Positions 16,569-26,491 of a stretch of DNA of 64,000 nt are shown piece after piece. Location: positions 620,001 through 684,000 of the forward strand of contig CAXYDR010000003.1 in assembly GCA_964276095.1 (NCBI GenBank), written 5' to 3'. The DNA is from GCA-2733415 sp964276095 (GTDB lineage: Bacteria; Bacteroidota; Bacteroidia; Flavobacteriales; Flavobacteriaceae). Under the pieces are notes generated by a model. It saw nothing but the letters and a program-made list of their open reading frames with translations, was not told where the DNA came from and did no database searches. A program made the translations under genes and the position numbers. Position 1 is the stretch's first letter. Every line of letters begins with the position of its first letter.

Positions 16569-18356
16569 ATGAGTTCAACAACACAAAACGACTTTTTCAA
16601 GTCTAATGTATTAGGACATCCGGCTGGATTGTTCGTATTATTTTTCACAGAAATGTGGGAACGTTTCTCTTTCTACGGAATGAGAATTCTATTAGTAATA
16701 TTTTTAACAGCTGCCATAGCTTCAGACAATCCAGGATTTGGAATGCCTATTGAGCAAGCTACTGCTGTTTATGGTACCTATGCAATGCTTTTATACTTAA
16801 CACCAATTGTAGGTGGTATTTTAGCTGATAAATTTTTAGGGTATAGATGGGCTGTTGTTATAGGCTCAATTATAATGACTTTAGGACATGCTGCAATGGC
16901 TGTAGAAACTTCATTATGGGTATACATCGGTCTTGGATTATTAGTTATTGGAACTGGTTTTTTTAAACCAAACATGACTTCTATATTATCTGAGATGTAT
17001 AAAGATGTCCCTGAAAAGAAAGATGGTGCATACACTATCTTCTACATGGGAGTAAATGCAGGTGCGTTCTTCGGAATGATGCTTTGTGGTTATTTAGGAG
17101 AAAAAATTGGTTGGGCATACGGTTTTGGTTTGGCTGGAGTTTTCATGTTATTAGGTACATTACAGTTTTGGTTAGCAAAACCTTTATTTGGTAAAATAGG
17201 AGAAGTTCCTTCTAAAATATATGAAGTAGAATTAGAGCAAGGAATAAATGAAAAAACATCAGATTTTGCAAAACCATCAGATGGAGAAGATACTGATAAA
17301 AGAAACCCTTTTACATTAGTAGATAAAATTTTAATTACTTTTTCTTCTGTAATAGGTTTAGGATACGCTATTAATGACCCTTTATCTAAAATTGCAAACT
17401 ATGATATGTTTGCATTTGCAAATACAGAAGCTTTACCTGGACAATATGTAATGATCTTGATAGCTTTAGCAACTTTCTTATTCATGGTTATTTCAAGAAT
17501 ATCTAGATACGACAGAATTGTTAGAGACAGAATGATTGCAGTTATTATTTTTGCTTTCTTTACTGTATTCTTCTGGCTATCTTTTGAGCAAGGAGCATCA
17601 TCATTAGTATTATTCGCTAGAGATTCTGTTGACAGAACTTTAGAAGGTGACGCAGCAATGATCTTTAAAATTGTAAACACACTACTTACAGTAATTCCTT
17701 TACTAATTATTACATATGTATTGTACTTATTAGGAAAACAAACTTGGAAACAAATACCAGCTTCAAACGTAATTCTAGCTATCACTTTTATTGGTGTTTG
17801 GGCTGTTGCATTATGGATGTTAAACAGAGACTTCAATGCTGAAGCTACTGAAATTACAGTTTCATGGTTTAGTATTTTAAATTCTTTCTTTATTATTGCT
17901 TTTGCCTCTTCTTTCTCTAAATGGTGGGAATCTAAATACAACCCATCTGCTGCAGTAAAATATGGCTTAGGATTAATCATTTTAGCAATAGGATTTGCAT
18001 TATTGGCTTTCGGAGCACATGGGATTCAAGAAGGTGTTAAAGTAAGTATGGTATGGCTAATTTTAGCTTACCTATTCCACACATTAGGTGAGCTTTGTTT
18101 ATCTCCTGTTGGACTTTCTTATGTATCTAAACTAGTACCTCCAAGGATGATAGCATTCATGTTTGGTATGTGGTATTTAGCAATTGCAATAGGAAACAAA
18201 GTAGCCGCTGTATTAGGTGGACAAATAGAAAATATTACTAAAGACTTTGGACTATCAACTTTCTTCCTAATTTTTACTATTGTACCAACAGTTGCAGGTT
18301 TATTAATCATTGCATTAAATCCTGTGTTGAAAAAACTAATGCACGGAGTAAAATAG
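16569..18356 (+). CDS. Peptide MFS transporter (POT family), second copy
   Basis: Second proton-coupled peptide transporter, 595 residues. The signature FTEMWERFSFYGMRILL lies near the N terminus, and FFKPNMTSILSEMY near 135. It is longer than its neighbour because of an extra loop and added hydrophobic segments in the middle (about 210-450). A terminator separates it from the first copy, so it may be made independently. Having two copies suggests different peptide ranges; the sequence does not say which. Confidence 0.94.
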   Translation: MSSTTQNDFFKSNVLGHPAGLFVLFFTEMWERFSFYGMRILLVIFLTAAIASDNPGFGMPIEQATAVYGTYAMLLYLTPIVGGILADKFLGYRWAVVIGSIIMTLGHAAMAVETSLWVYIGLGLLVIGTGFFKPNMTSILSEMYKDVPEKKDGAYTIFYMGVNAGAFFGMMLCGYLGEKIGWAYGFGLAGVFMLLGTLQFWLAKPLFGKIGEVPSKIYEVELEQGINEKTSDFAKPSDGEDTDKRNPFTLVDKILITFSSVIGLGYAINDPLSKIANYDMFAFANTEALPGQYVMILIALATFLFMVISRISRYDRIVRDRMIAVIIFAFFTVFFWLSFEQGASSLVLFARDSVDRTLEGDAAMIFKIVNTLLTVIPLLIITYVLYLLGKQTWKQIPASNVILAITFIGVWAVALWMLNRDFNAEATEITVSWFSILNSFFIIAFASSFSKWWESKYNPSAAVKYGLGLIILAIGFALLAFGAHGIQEGVKVSMVWLILAYLFHTLGELCLSPVGLSYVSKLVPPRMIAFMFGMWYLAIAIGNKVAAVLGGQIENITKDFGLSTFFLIFTIVPTVAGLLIIALNPVLKKLMHGVK

Positions 18357-18363
18357 AAATCAC

Positions 18364-18396
18364 ACTAAAAATGCTTCAATACGAAGCATTTTTAGT
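18364..18396 (+). terminator. Terminator after the second POT gene
   Basis: A perfect 14-bp stem (ACTAAAAATGCTTC and its complement) with a 5-base loop, starting 8 bases after the stop codon and followed by ATTTTG. Confidence 0.8.
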
Positions 18397-18473
18397 ATTT
18401 TGTAATTGTGGCAAGTTATTTGCGACTGTAGAAATATGTTTAATTAAATACGAGATTCCCATTAAACGGGAAA

Positions 18474-18944
18474 ATGACTATGAAGAAAATAATAATCGCA
18501 GCAGTACTTTTTATAAGTTTCAACAGCATTCAAGCTCAAGAAGCAAAATGGCATGATGATTTTGAAGAAGCTTCAAAACTATCTAAGAAAACAAACAAAC
18601 CAATTTTAGCAAACTTTACCGGTAGTGACTGGTGTGGTTGGTGTATTCGTTTGGATAAACAAGTTTTTGAAACCAAAGAATTCAAAAAATGGGCTAATGA
18701 AAACGTTATATTATTAACGGTAGATTTCCCTAAAAGAAAGAAATTACCTCAAAATATTGTTGAACAAAACAATGCATTACAGAGTGCTTTTCAAGTTAGA
18801 GGATATCCAACTATATGGTTGATGAATTCTGGAGATGGTGATGTTCCAACTGATGGAATTGTACCACTTGGAAAAACTGGTTATGTAAAAGGTGGTCCTG
18901 AAAAATGGATTGCAAGTATTGCTCCATCTTTACCAAAAAAATAA
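18474..18944 (+). CDS. Secreted thioredoxin-like protein with WCGWC
   Basis: Protein of 156 residues with a signal peptide ending in SIQAQ and a thioredoxin fold. The redox motif WCGWC is near residue 53 and the cis-proline segment RGYPTIW near 114. It probably acts on disulfides or as a reductase in the periplasm. ATG codons at 18474 and 18480 are both possible; the second gives the more usual MKK start. A small stem (TTCCC/GGGAA) lies just upstream of the start and might affect translation, which is speculative. Confidence 0.88.
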   Translation: MTMKKIIIAAVLFISFNSIQAQEAKWHDDFEEASKLSKKTNKPILANFTGSDWCGWCIRLDKQVFETKEFKKWANENVILLTVDFPKRKKLPQNIVEQNNALQSAFQVRGYPTIWLMNSGDGDVPTDGIVPLGKTGYVKGGPEKWIASIAPSLPKK

Positions 18945-19010
18945 ACCGCATAGTGGTTTAATAATATGTTGTAATGAAATATTTATTGGTTATTTACGAT
19001 TTACAACTGT

Positions 19011-19042
19011 TCCCCTTTTGCTAACGCAGAAGGGGATTTTTT
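19011..19042 (+). terminator. Terminator after the thioredoxin-like gene
   Basis: Stem CCCCTTTTGC pairing with GCAGAAGGGG (one U-G pair) with a four-base loop and a T run on the plus strand. It lies about 70 bases after the stop and ends just before the converging DUF4153 gene. Confidence 0.75.
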
Positions 19043-19043
19043 A

Positions 19044-20843
19044 TTATTCACTTTTCTCTGAAACAAAAACTGTAACACCAAATTGTCTTATCCCTAGAGT
19101 ATAATCTTTTTTAGTCTTCAAGTTTACCTTAGTAATAAACAATTTAATGCGTAAACCTAAATACTCTTTTTCAATAAACACTAATGAACTTGGTATCTTA
19201 TTTATATAATTCCCATTTACCAATTCCTTCATTAAAGGCTTCAAATCTATTTGATAGAAGTCCTTATTACTCATCTTTATCTCAAAAAATGACTGATCAT
19301 AGTTTATACAAAATTCATTATCATGAATAAATTTTGTTTTAATTTCATCATTAATTTTATTTCTACTAAAATGTAAACGTTTAAAATAATCATAATCAAC
19401 TACATCAAAAGTTAAATCGTTATTATAATTTACAAATCTATAATTCGGAAATTTATTTATCACTTTATCATTCGGATCCTTAGTTACTACAACCCCGAGA
19501 GTATCTATGATTTTATTTGAAATATTCCAAGAAGACTCATCTTTAAAAGTAGTTTCTGGATTGAATCCTAATACCTTTTCCGTTTGATTTAAAACTTTAT
19601 GTTTCGATAAGTATTTTACGATAGATTTGAATTGTTTTTTTTGCCCTGAAGAAATTTTAAATTCAGTAGATTTCATCTCCTTAAACAACTCATAAAATTG
19701 ATTTAACTGACTTTTTTCTGACACCGAAAATATACCCCAAAAACCAAAAGAAATCAATAATAACATGGCTGCTAAAGACATGGTAACATAGCGCAATTGT
19801 TTCTTCTTGCTAAATAAAATATATAGCGTAACTCCCATAACCCAACACGCAAGAACAAATACAATATACCTGTTTTCTGTAAAACCATATTCTGATAACC
19901 GTTTTAAGATAGCAACAAACAACATCCCAATCATTGGTAATAACAATACGTAAAACCAAGGATAAAACAACTTTATAGCCTTTGAATTAATAGTTTTTCT
20001 AACTGGGTTAATTAACACATGAATCAATACTCCTAAAAAAGACAATGCAATAACTAAATAAGAAACCCATCCTTTAGGCAAACTCCAATTTATTAGTATC
20101 TTAATACTATACGCATACAGTATTACTATATACAACACAGTTAATGGTATTAGAATATACTTTACAAAAACCTCTAAGGCTTTAGGGTAATCTATTTGCA
20201 CATTATCATGAATTCGTTCTGGGAAGTCAGATAAATAAATCCATGTATTTACAATACCCGAGCAAAAAACAAATAATTTTGCAAAAAGTAAATCTTCAAA
20301 ATCAATATCAAATAAAAACTTTAATGCTAACAAAGCTAGATTTAGTCCTAAATAAAGTACTCCTGAAAACAATATACTTCTTGTTATTGCGATAAAAACA
20401 GTTTTCAAATAATTCCAATATGCTATTTTATTCCATGCAAATAAAAACGGACTAAACAGTAACAACAGGTGCCCTATAAGAAAATAAAAAAATATTTTAT
20501 AGACATATATCGTATTATCAAATACCCTATCAGTATTAGGTAAGTACCAATAAAACCATAACAAAAATAAAACAGGAATCAACATCAACCAATCCTTACT
20601 CTCGTGCTTTACTTCTTTAAAGTAGTTGACAAGAAATCTAGTAGAAATCAACCAGCTTATCCCCATGCTAGCAACTAGTAATATTTTAGTATATGGCATT
20701 TTTTCATCACTCGGTATGTCGGTATCAATAAGCCAAATAGTAAATAACGATCCTAAAATCGCCCATATTAATGTAATAGGATATCTTTTAAATGTGTGAA
20801 TTGCTTTTTGAGTTATTTCCCCAAAAGAAGGTATCAATGCCAT
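19044..20843 (-). CDS. DUF4153-type polytopic membrane protein
   Basis: Protein of 599 residues. Roughly the first 410 hold eleven or so hydrophobic segments; the last 190 are soluble and probably outside the membrane. The overall form and the N-terminal region look like the DUF4153 family, whose role is unknown. It stands alone on the minus strand, 57 bases below comEC. Confidence 0.75.
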   Translation of the reverse strand: MALIPSFGEITQKAIHTFKRYPITLIWAILGSLFTIWLIDTDIPSDEKMPYTKILLVASMGISWLISTRFLVNYFKEVKHESKDWLMLIPVLFLLWFYWYLPNTDRVFDNTIYVYKIFFYFLIGHLLLLFSPFLFAWNKIAYWNYLKTVFIAITRSILFSGVLYLGLNLALLALKFLFDIDFEDLLFAKLFVFCSGIVNTWIYLSDFPERIHDNVQIDYPKALEVFVKYILIPLTVLYIVILYAYSIKILINWSLPKGWVSYLVIALSFLGVLIHVLINPVRKTINSKAIKLFYPWFYVLLLPMIGMLFVAILKRLSEYGFTENRYIVFVLACWVMGVTLYILFSKKKQLRYVTMSLAAMLLLISFGFWGIFSVSEKSQLNQFYELFKEMKSTEFKISSGQKKQFKSIVKYLSKHKVLNQTEKVLGFNPETTFKDESSWNISNKIIDTLGVVVTKDPNDKVINKFPNYRFVNYNNDLTFDVVDYDYFKRLHFSRNKINDEIKTKFIHDNEFCINYDQSFFEIKMSNKDFYQIDLKPLMKELVNGNYINKIPSSLVFIEKEYLGLRIKLFITKVNLKTKKDYTLGIRQFGVTVFVSEKSE

Positions 20844-20900
20844 GTTATATATGTTTATTTAAAAATATGAAAAGGGACTCAGAAAAAACATTATTTCTAA

Positions 20901-22904
20901 TTATTTTAACACAAAAGCACCTTCTTCTCTTATGCTATAGAAGTTTACATTATTATTCAAACACGTAGTTCTCCATCTTTCGGCATAACTCTTATAATTG
21001 TTATTATCTACCACTATTAGTTTAGGCTTTAAAGTAGCAATCAACCTGTTTAAATTTATTTTGGGTGAAGAAGTCAATAATACAATGTCTGGGCTAAAGG
21101 AAGAATTATAAATTTCTTTATTATCAACGATTAATATTTTATGCTCTTTAAACGCATAAACATTCTTTAGTGAATCATGTTGAGTCGTATTAATAAATTC
21201 ATTTACTATATAATTATCTAAACTCTGGAGGTACCGTAAGTTTTTTGCTGCGTAGTTTAATTGATTACCATTTTTCTGTGCGATCAATGTAGTTTTATAT
21301 TGATTGAAAACTACAAACTCTGATGATTGAGAATCTTGTTTGTTATACAAATATGCCAATTGCACGCAAATAACACTAGTAAGCGCAAATAATAATCGTT
21401 TATAAGAATATGCTTTCCACATTAAAATCAAACTAATAATAAACACATACCAGGAAATAAGATGTAAACCATTGAAAGGGATTTGTGCAAAAACAAAGGC
21501 TTCTTTACTTGAAATAAATTGCACAAAACTTACAAGAGAACCGATACACATTTCAAATGTTTCAAATAGCAAATCAGGAATCCAACCAAAATAAGCGAAT
21601 ACAATAGTAAGTATACCTATAGCGAGAAGAGTTCCTAATAAAGGTATAATTACCATATTAGAAATAAAAAACAAACCTGGAAACTGATGGAAATAGAATA
21701 ATGATAATGGTAATATCCCGAATTGGGCTGCTAAAGTAACCGTAAACACATCCCACAGTTTTCTTGCCAAATAATATTCTGGTTTCCAAATAGTATCAAA
21801 TAATGGCTTAATCCAAACAATTCCGAAAACTGCGGAATAACTCAGCTGAAAACCAATATCAAAAACATAAAAAGGGTTAAACAGCAGTAATAAAAAAGCC
21901 GAAATAACCAACGTATTATAGGTGTTCGTTACTCTATTACTATACATTGCTACAGTTACTAATGAAAACATGGTAACTGCCCGCATAACAGAAGCCGACA
22001 TCCCAGTTATAAAGGCATATATCCAAAGTAAAATTATGATTAGTATTGGAATTAACTTTTTACCTGTTTTAAAATAAGATAGTGGCTTGAAAATCATTCC
22101 GAGTAACAACATCAACAAACCAATATGCAAGCCTGATATCGCAAGAATATGTATCGCTCCTGATTTAGTAAAACTCTTATAGGTATCTTTACTTATATCT
22201 TGCCGTTGCCCTAATAACAATGCGTTTATAACACTTAAATTCTCTTTAGACACTGAACGTTTAACTAGCGTATTATTTATTCGTTCTCTAATATTTGCAG
22301 CAACTCCATAAAGTGTTTGTTGAGATTTTAATTTTGATGAGTTGTTCTCATTTAAAAAAACTTGATGATACACCTGCTGCTTATACATATAAGCCTTAAA
22401 ATCAAATTGGTGTGGATTTAACGGCTTCTTAATTTCTTGTAGCACTGCATTTACATACAGTACATCATCTATTGCCAGTTGCCTAGTTGAATCAACATTA
22501 ACTAATACTATTCCTGTTGCTTTATTAGAATTAATGGAAACAACTTTTGCTAAAAACTTATTATAAAAACTATTCGGTTTTAATTGTTTATAAATACTGA
22601 TTTTAACACTCGCATCACTATTCATATCAAGCTGATTTGAATAATGATTTAATTGATTTTGTTGTGTGTGAAATGTAATGAGTAACATCCCTATTCCAAT
22701 GGTTACTCCATAAGTAATTAATGCTAAATAAACCTTTTGCTTTGACTTATTAACAGTTAGAATATAAGTGACAAAAAGCAACAACATACCAACGAGTACA
22801 ATCACTAGGAGAAGCTTCTCAGAAGTCGGGAAATAATAACCTAACAAAATACCCGTAACGAGAAGAATGGTAAGTTTAATTATTAAAAAATTGAGTAACT
22901 TCAT
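20901..22904 (-). CDS. comEC: ComEC/Rec2-family DNA uptake channel with degenerate C-terminal domain
   Basis: Membrane protein of 667 residues related to the competence channel that moves single-stranded DNA across the inner membrane. The N-terminal DUF4131-like part spans about 30-190. The Competence domain spans about 220-490, with HILAISGLHIGLL near 250 and MSASVMRA near 300. The C-terminal part (about 520-667) sits where ComEC proteins carry a metallo-beta-lactamase domain, but no HxHxDH metal motif is present; only the scaffold-like end (LIVVDNNNYKSYAERW) remains. Whether it works in natural transformation is unknown. Confidence 0.9.
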   Translation of the reverse strand: MKLLNFLIIKLTILLVTGILLGYYFPTSEKLLLVIVLVGMLLLFVTYILTVNKSKQKVYLALITYGVTIGIGMLLITFHTQQNQLNHYSNQLDMNSDASVKISIYKQLKPNSFYNKFLAKVVSINSNKATGIVLVNVDSTRQLAIDDVLYVNAVLQEIKKPLNPHQFDFKAYMYKQQVYHQVFLNENNSSKLKSQQTLYGVAANIRERINNTLVKRSVSKENLSVINALLLGQRQDISKDTYKSFTKSGAIHILAISGLHIGLLMLLLGMIFKPLSYFKTGKKLIPILIIILLWIYAFITGMSASVMRAVTMFSLVTVAMYSNRVTNTYNTLVISAFLLLLFNPFYVFDIGFQLSYSAVFGIVWIKPLFDTIWKPEYYLARKLWDVFTVTLAAQFGILPLSLFYFHQFPGLFFISNMVIIPLLGTLLAIGILTIVFAYFGWIPDLLFETFEMCIGSLVSFVQFISSKEAFVFAQIPFNGLHLISWYVFIISLILMWKAYSYKRLLFALTSVICVQLAYLYNKQDSQSSEFVVFNQYKTTLIAQKNGNQLNYAAKNLRYLQSLDNYIVNEFINTTQHDSLKNVYAFKEHKILIVDNKEIYNSSFSPDIVLLTSSPKINLNRLIATLKPKLIVVDNNNYKSYAERWRTTCLNNNVNFYSIREEGAFVLK

Positions 22905-23028
22905 CTTTCAAGTTACACATAATCATACTTTCACTAATTCTAACTAACCAATCTCATTTTAGTACTGACGGGAAATGTTGATAAGAAACATTAGTGATTA
23001 GTTAACATGTACCCAATGTTATTTAGCT

Positions 23029-23036
23029 TATTTTTG
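23029..23036 (+). promoter_or_regulatory. -7 box of the AsmA-family gene
   Basis: TATTTTTG in the divergent gap between comEC and the AsmA gene. It would give a leader of about 60 bases. Confidence 0.5.
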
Positions 23037-23102
23037 CAGTATATATACTCGTTAAACATTACACGACGAGTAAAATAACAATCAATAAAAAGACATCATC
23101 TG

Positions 23103-25772
23103 ATGAAAAAAGCGTTTAAAATATTCGGAATACTAGTGTTATTTATCATTGTTGCCGCAGTTGCTGCTCCGATTATTTTTAAAGACAAATTAGCTCAAAT
23201 ATTAAAAGAACAAATAAATAAAAATGTTAATGCTAAAGTAGATTTTTCTGATGTTGACATTAGTATTTTATCAACTTTCCCTAAAGCAGGATTAACTCTT
23301 GAAAACTTAAGTATTACGACTTTTGAACCGTTTAAAGGAGATACTTTATTTTATGCAAAAGAAATAGCTTTAAAAATGCCACTTTCAGGACTTACAAAAA
23401 CAGCGGAAGATGCAATAGAAATAAACTCATTCACTATTGAAAATGCTTTAGTTAATATAATTAGTGATACTAACGGAAATACAAATTACGATATCGCTAA
23501 AAAAAGTGACGAAAGTGATATAAAAGAAACGTCAACAGAACCTCAAAAAGGATTCACTTTTTCAGTTGACGAATATGCCATTACCGATACTGAAATAAAT
23601 TATATTGATCAGGAGTCAAAATTGAGCATAAACCTAACTGATTTCAACCACAGTGGAACAGGTGATTTATCTACTGATGTTAGTAATTTAAAAACTATTA
23701 CTACTTCAAATATATCTGTTAATAGCGGAGATTCTAATTACTTAAACAATAACACTATTGCGCTAAATGCCGATTTAGAAATAGATCAGTTACAGGGTAA
23801 ATACACTTTTTTAGAAAATTCATTAAAACTAAATCAACTAGAATTAATTTTCGATGGTTTTGTACAACAGCATAAAACAAATAATGAAGTTGATTTAACG
23901 TTCAACACCCCAACCTCTGACTTTAAAAATTTTCTAGCCCTATTACCTGTTGAATATTCTAAGGATATTGAAAAAGTGCAAACAAATGGGAGTTTTACCA
24001 TTAAAGGTTTTGCAAAGGGAATTATGGATGAGAATACCATTCCTAAATTCAATGTAAATATTGTTTCGGAGAATGCTTCTTTTAAATATCCTGATTTGCC
24101 AAAAAGTGTAAAAAACATCAATTTAAATACAACCATTGCAAATACTACAGGAAAAGCAGAGGACATTTATCTTGATCTTGATAAATTATCTTTACAAATA
24201 GATGAAGATGTTTTCAATGCAAATGGTATAGTAAAACAACTGACTAATAATAGGTTTGTTGATATTAATTTAGACGGAACACTTAATTTAGGACATCTAT
24301 CACAAGCCTACCCTATTAAAATGGACAATGAGTTAAAAGGAATACTAAAAGCGAACCTACATACCGCTTTTTCTCAGAGCGCCATTGACAATAATAGGTA
24401 TGAACAAATTAAAAATAATGGTGGTTTTGGTATCTCTGATTTTGAGTTTGCTTCTAAAGATATTGTAAACCCAATATACATTTCAGAAGCCGCTGTAGAT
24501 TTTACTCCTCAAAAAGTGTATTTAAGAAAGTTAGATGCTAAAAGTGGCGAAAGTGACATTAGCGGAACTGGAACTATTGACAACTTAATGGGTTTTTTGT
24601 TTAGTGACAAGAAATTAAAAGGTGATTTTAACCTTAACTCAACACTATTTAATGTGAGTGATTTTATGGTAGATAACACTACTGAAACTGAAAACACTAA
24701 AAAAGAATCAGAAAAAGGAGACGCTTTAAAAATTCCAGCATTTCTAGACACTAAAATTTCTGCAAATGCTAAAAAAGTTATTTATGACAATCTTGTTTTA
24801 GAAAACGTAAAAGGTGATGTTGTAATAAAAGATGAAACAGTAACATTAAATAATATAAGCACTGAGTTATTTGAAGGAACTATGAATATTAATGGTGATG
24901 TTTCTACAAAAAACGAAACTCCAACTTTTAATATGGATTTAGGAATTGACAAATTTGATATAGCCAAATCGTTTAACGGTATGGATTTATTATCGAGTAT
25001 TGCTCCTATTGCCAAAATGTTACAAGGAAAATTGAATACTGATTTAACGTTAAAAGGAAATCTAGATGATTCATTTTCACTCGATTTAAACTCTTTAACT
25101 GGTAATGCTCTAGCTGAAGTATTAACAACAAAAATCACTCCGGAAGACTCATCCGCGTTTAGTAAGTTAAATGGTCAATTGGCTTTTATTGATTTAAATA
25201 AATTGGATTTAAAAGATTTAAAAACTGCTTTAAAATTTGAGAACGGAAAAGTAGCCATTAAACCATTTGATGTACAATATGAGGATATTAAAGTTCAAAT
25301 AGCAGGATCGCATAGTTTTGCAAATATTTTGGGGTATACTGCTACCTTTGACGTTCCCGCAAAGTACTTCGGGAACGATGTAGGAGGTTTATTATCAAAA
25401 CTTAGTGATGAAGACGTAAAAGATGTAAAGGTTCCTGTAGTTGCAAATATTGGTGGTACAGTAACAAATCCGAAAGTAGATACTGACATGAAACAGTCAG
25501 TAAAAAATCTTACCAATCAATTAATTCAAATACAAAAAAACAAACTTCTAGGGCAAGGAGCCGAAGCAGCTACTGATGTATTAGGAGATGTAATAGGTGA
25601 GGATACAGGAGGAGTTGTTGGCGATGTACTTGGAGGAATATTAGGAGGCGGAAACAACAACACACCAAAAGACACAACAAACAATGCCAATGACAATACT
25701 ATTGAAGAAGGAGTAAAAGATGTTTTAGGAGGGTTGTTTGGAAAGAAAAAGAAAAAAGATACGGTTAAATAA
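23103..25772 (+). CDS. AsmA-family protein
   Basis: Protein of 889 residues with one N-terminal membrane span (about 7-28), then a long beta-rich periplasmic body typical of the AsmA/TamB/VPS13-like group thought to bridge membranes and move phospholipid. The STFPKAGLTLENLSI segment near residue 57-71 is typical of the AsmA N-terminal domain; a C-terminal AsmA_2-like part lies near 560-790. The tail is Gly/Asp/Asn-rich and ends in a Lys run. It stands alone, divergent from comEC. Confidence 0.88.
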   Translation: MKKAFKIFGILVLFIIVAAVAAPIIFKDKLAQILKEQINKNVNAKVDFSDVDISILSTFPKAGLTLENLSITTFEPFKGDTLFYAKEIALKMPLSGLTKTAEDAIEINSFTIENALVNIISDTNGNTNYDIAKKSDESDIKETSTEPQKGFTFSVDEYAITDTEINYIDQESKLSINLTDFNHSGTGDLSTDVSNLKTITTSNISVNSGDSNYLNNNTIALNADLEIDQLQGKYTFLENSLKLNQLELIFDGFVQQHKTNNEVDLTFNTPTSDFKNFLALLPVEYSKDIEKVQTNGSFTIKGFAKGIMDENTIPKFNVNIVSENASFKYPDLPKSVKNINLNTTIANTTGKAEDIYLDLDKLSLQIDEDVFNANGIVKQLTNNRFVDINLDGTLNLGHLSQAYPIKMDNELKGILKANLHTAFSQSAIDNNRYEQIKNNGGFGISDFEFASKDIVNPIYISEAAVDFTPQKVYLRKLDAKSGESDISGTGTIDNLMGFLFSDKKLKGDFNLNSTLFNVSDFMVDNTTETENTKKESEKGDALKIPAFLDTKISANAKKVIYDNLVLENVKGDVVIKDETVTLNNISTELFEGTMNINGDVSTKNETPTFNMDLGIDKFDIAKSFNGMDLLSSIAPIAKMLQGKLNTDLTLKGNLDDSFSLDLNSLTGNALAEVLTTKITPEDSSAFSKLNGQLAFIDLNKLDLKDLKTALKFENGKVAIKPFDVQYEDIKVQIAGSHSFANILGYTATFDVPAKYFGNDVGGLLSKLSDEDVKDVKVPVVANIGGTVTNPKVDTDMKQSVKNLTNQLIQIQKNKLLGQGAEAATDVLGDVIGEDTGGVVGDVLGGILGGGNNNTPKDTTNNANDNTIEEGVKDVLGGLFGKKKKKDTVK

Positions 25773-25905
25773 ACAATCCCTATATGTGTAAATAACAATT
25801 ACGGTAAAGCTCTTTTTGCATTTAACGCTTACTGTAGTAGTTTCAAAAAATGAATTTTAATCGAATTAAAAAAAAATCCTTTAAACCATACCGAAACCCT
25901 AGTTA

Positions 25906-26295
25906 TTACATATCATTTCCAGCTTGTGTAATACCACTGAATGACGGCAAATTTTCAGTAATGCTACCCGCACCCTTTTTATTAATTTTGAAAGTAACAT
26001 CCTTTGTTGTAGTAAACAATAAAACAGATAAAAAAGATTTTCTGACATGTGGCTTCAAAACTACAAAAGCCTCTTCCAATGTAAGTTCCTCTTCCTGATC
26101 CTCAGTATCTCTAGATCTGTAGCGTAATTTCAGTAGAACCTTAAAACCATCTTCAGAATAGATTGGTCTGACAAATATATTTTTCAAATTAGGTTTACCA
26201 ATGGTCTTTGCCATAGTTAACTTGGCAAAACGGCCTTCTTTGACACTTTCTTTTACCTCTTCCCAGAAAAGAACAAACACATCTTGATATGGCAT
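25906..26295 (-). CDS. Hypothetical protein, 129 residues
   Basis: A soluble protein with no signal peptide or membrane span. It begins MPYQDVFVLFWEEV and has a mixed charged middle with the acidic helix EDQEEELTLEEAF near residue 70-82. Reading frame, codon use and ATG start look like a real gene. No family was recognised. It lies alone between the AsmA and DUF2797 genes, with 196 bases upstream in which nothing convincing was seen. Confidence 0.65.
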   Translation of the reverse strand: MPYQDVFVLFWEEVKESVKEGRFAKLTMAKTIGKPNLKNIFVRPIYSEDGFKVLLKLRYRSRDTEDQEEELTLEEAFVVLKPHVRKSFLSVLLFTTTKDVTFKINKKGAGSITENLPSFSGITQAGNDM

Positions 26296-26491
26296 AAACT
26301 AAAGATTAATTATAAAGTATTTTGGAGGTTCAAAAGTAACACAAATAATTCAATTCGTTAATTGTAATCTACCTTCATTACTAAATCATCAGAAAAGCAA
26401 GCAACATAAATTAATACAGGACATACAAATTAAAATGAACGCCAATCTCTTAAAGAGGATTCCCTCTATAAGATGAGTAATCAATTAAAAA

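Noticed and set aside
17399..17980. Minus-strand open frame of 193 codons
   Set aside because: Antisense to the second POT transporter, with no family features or promoter.
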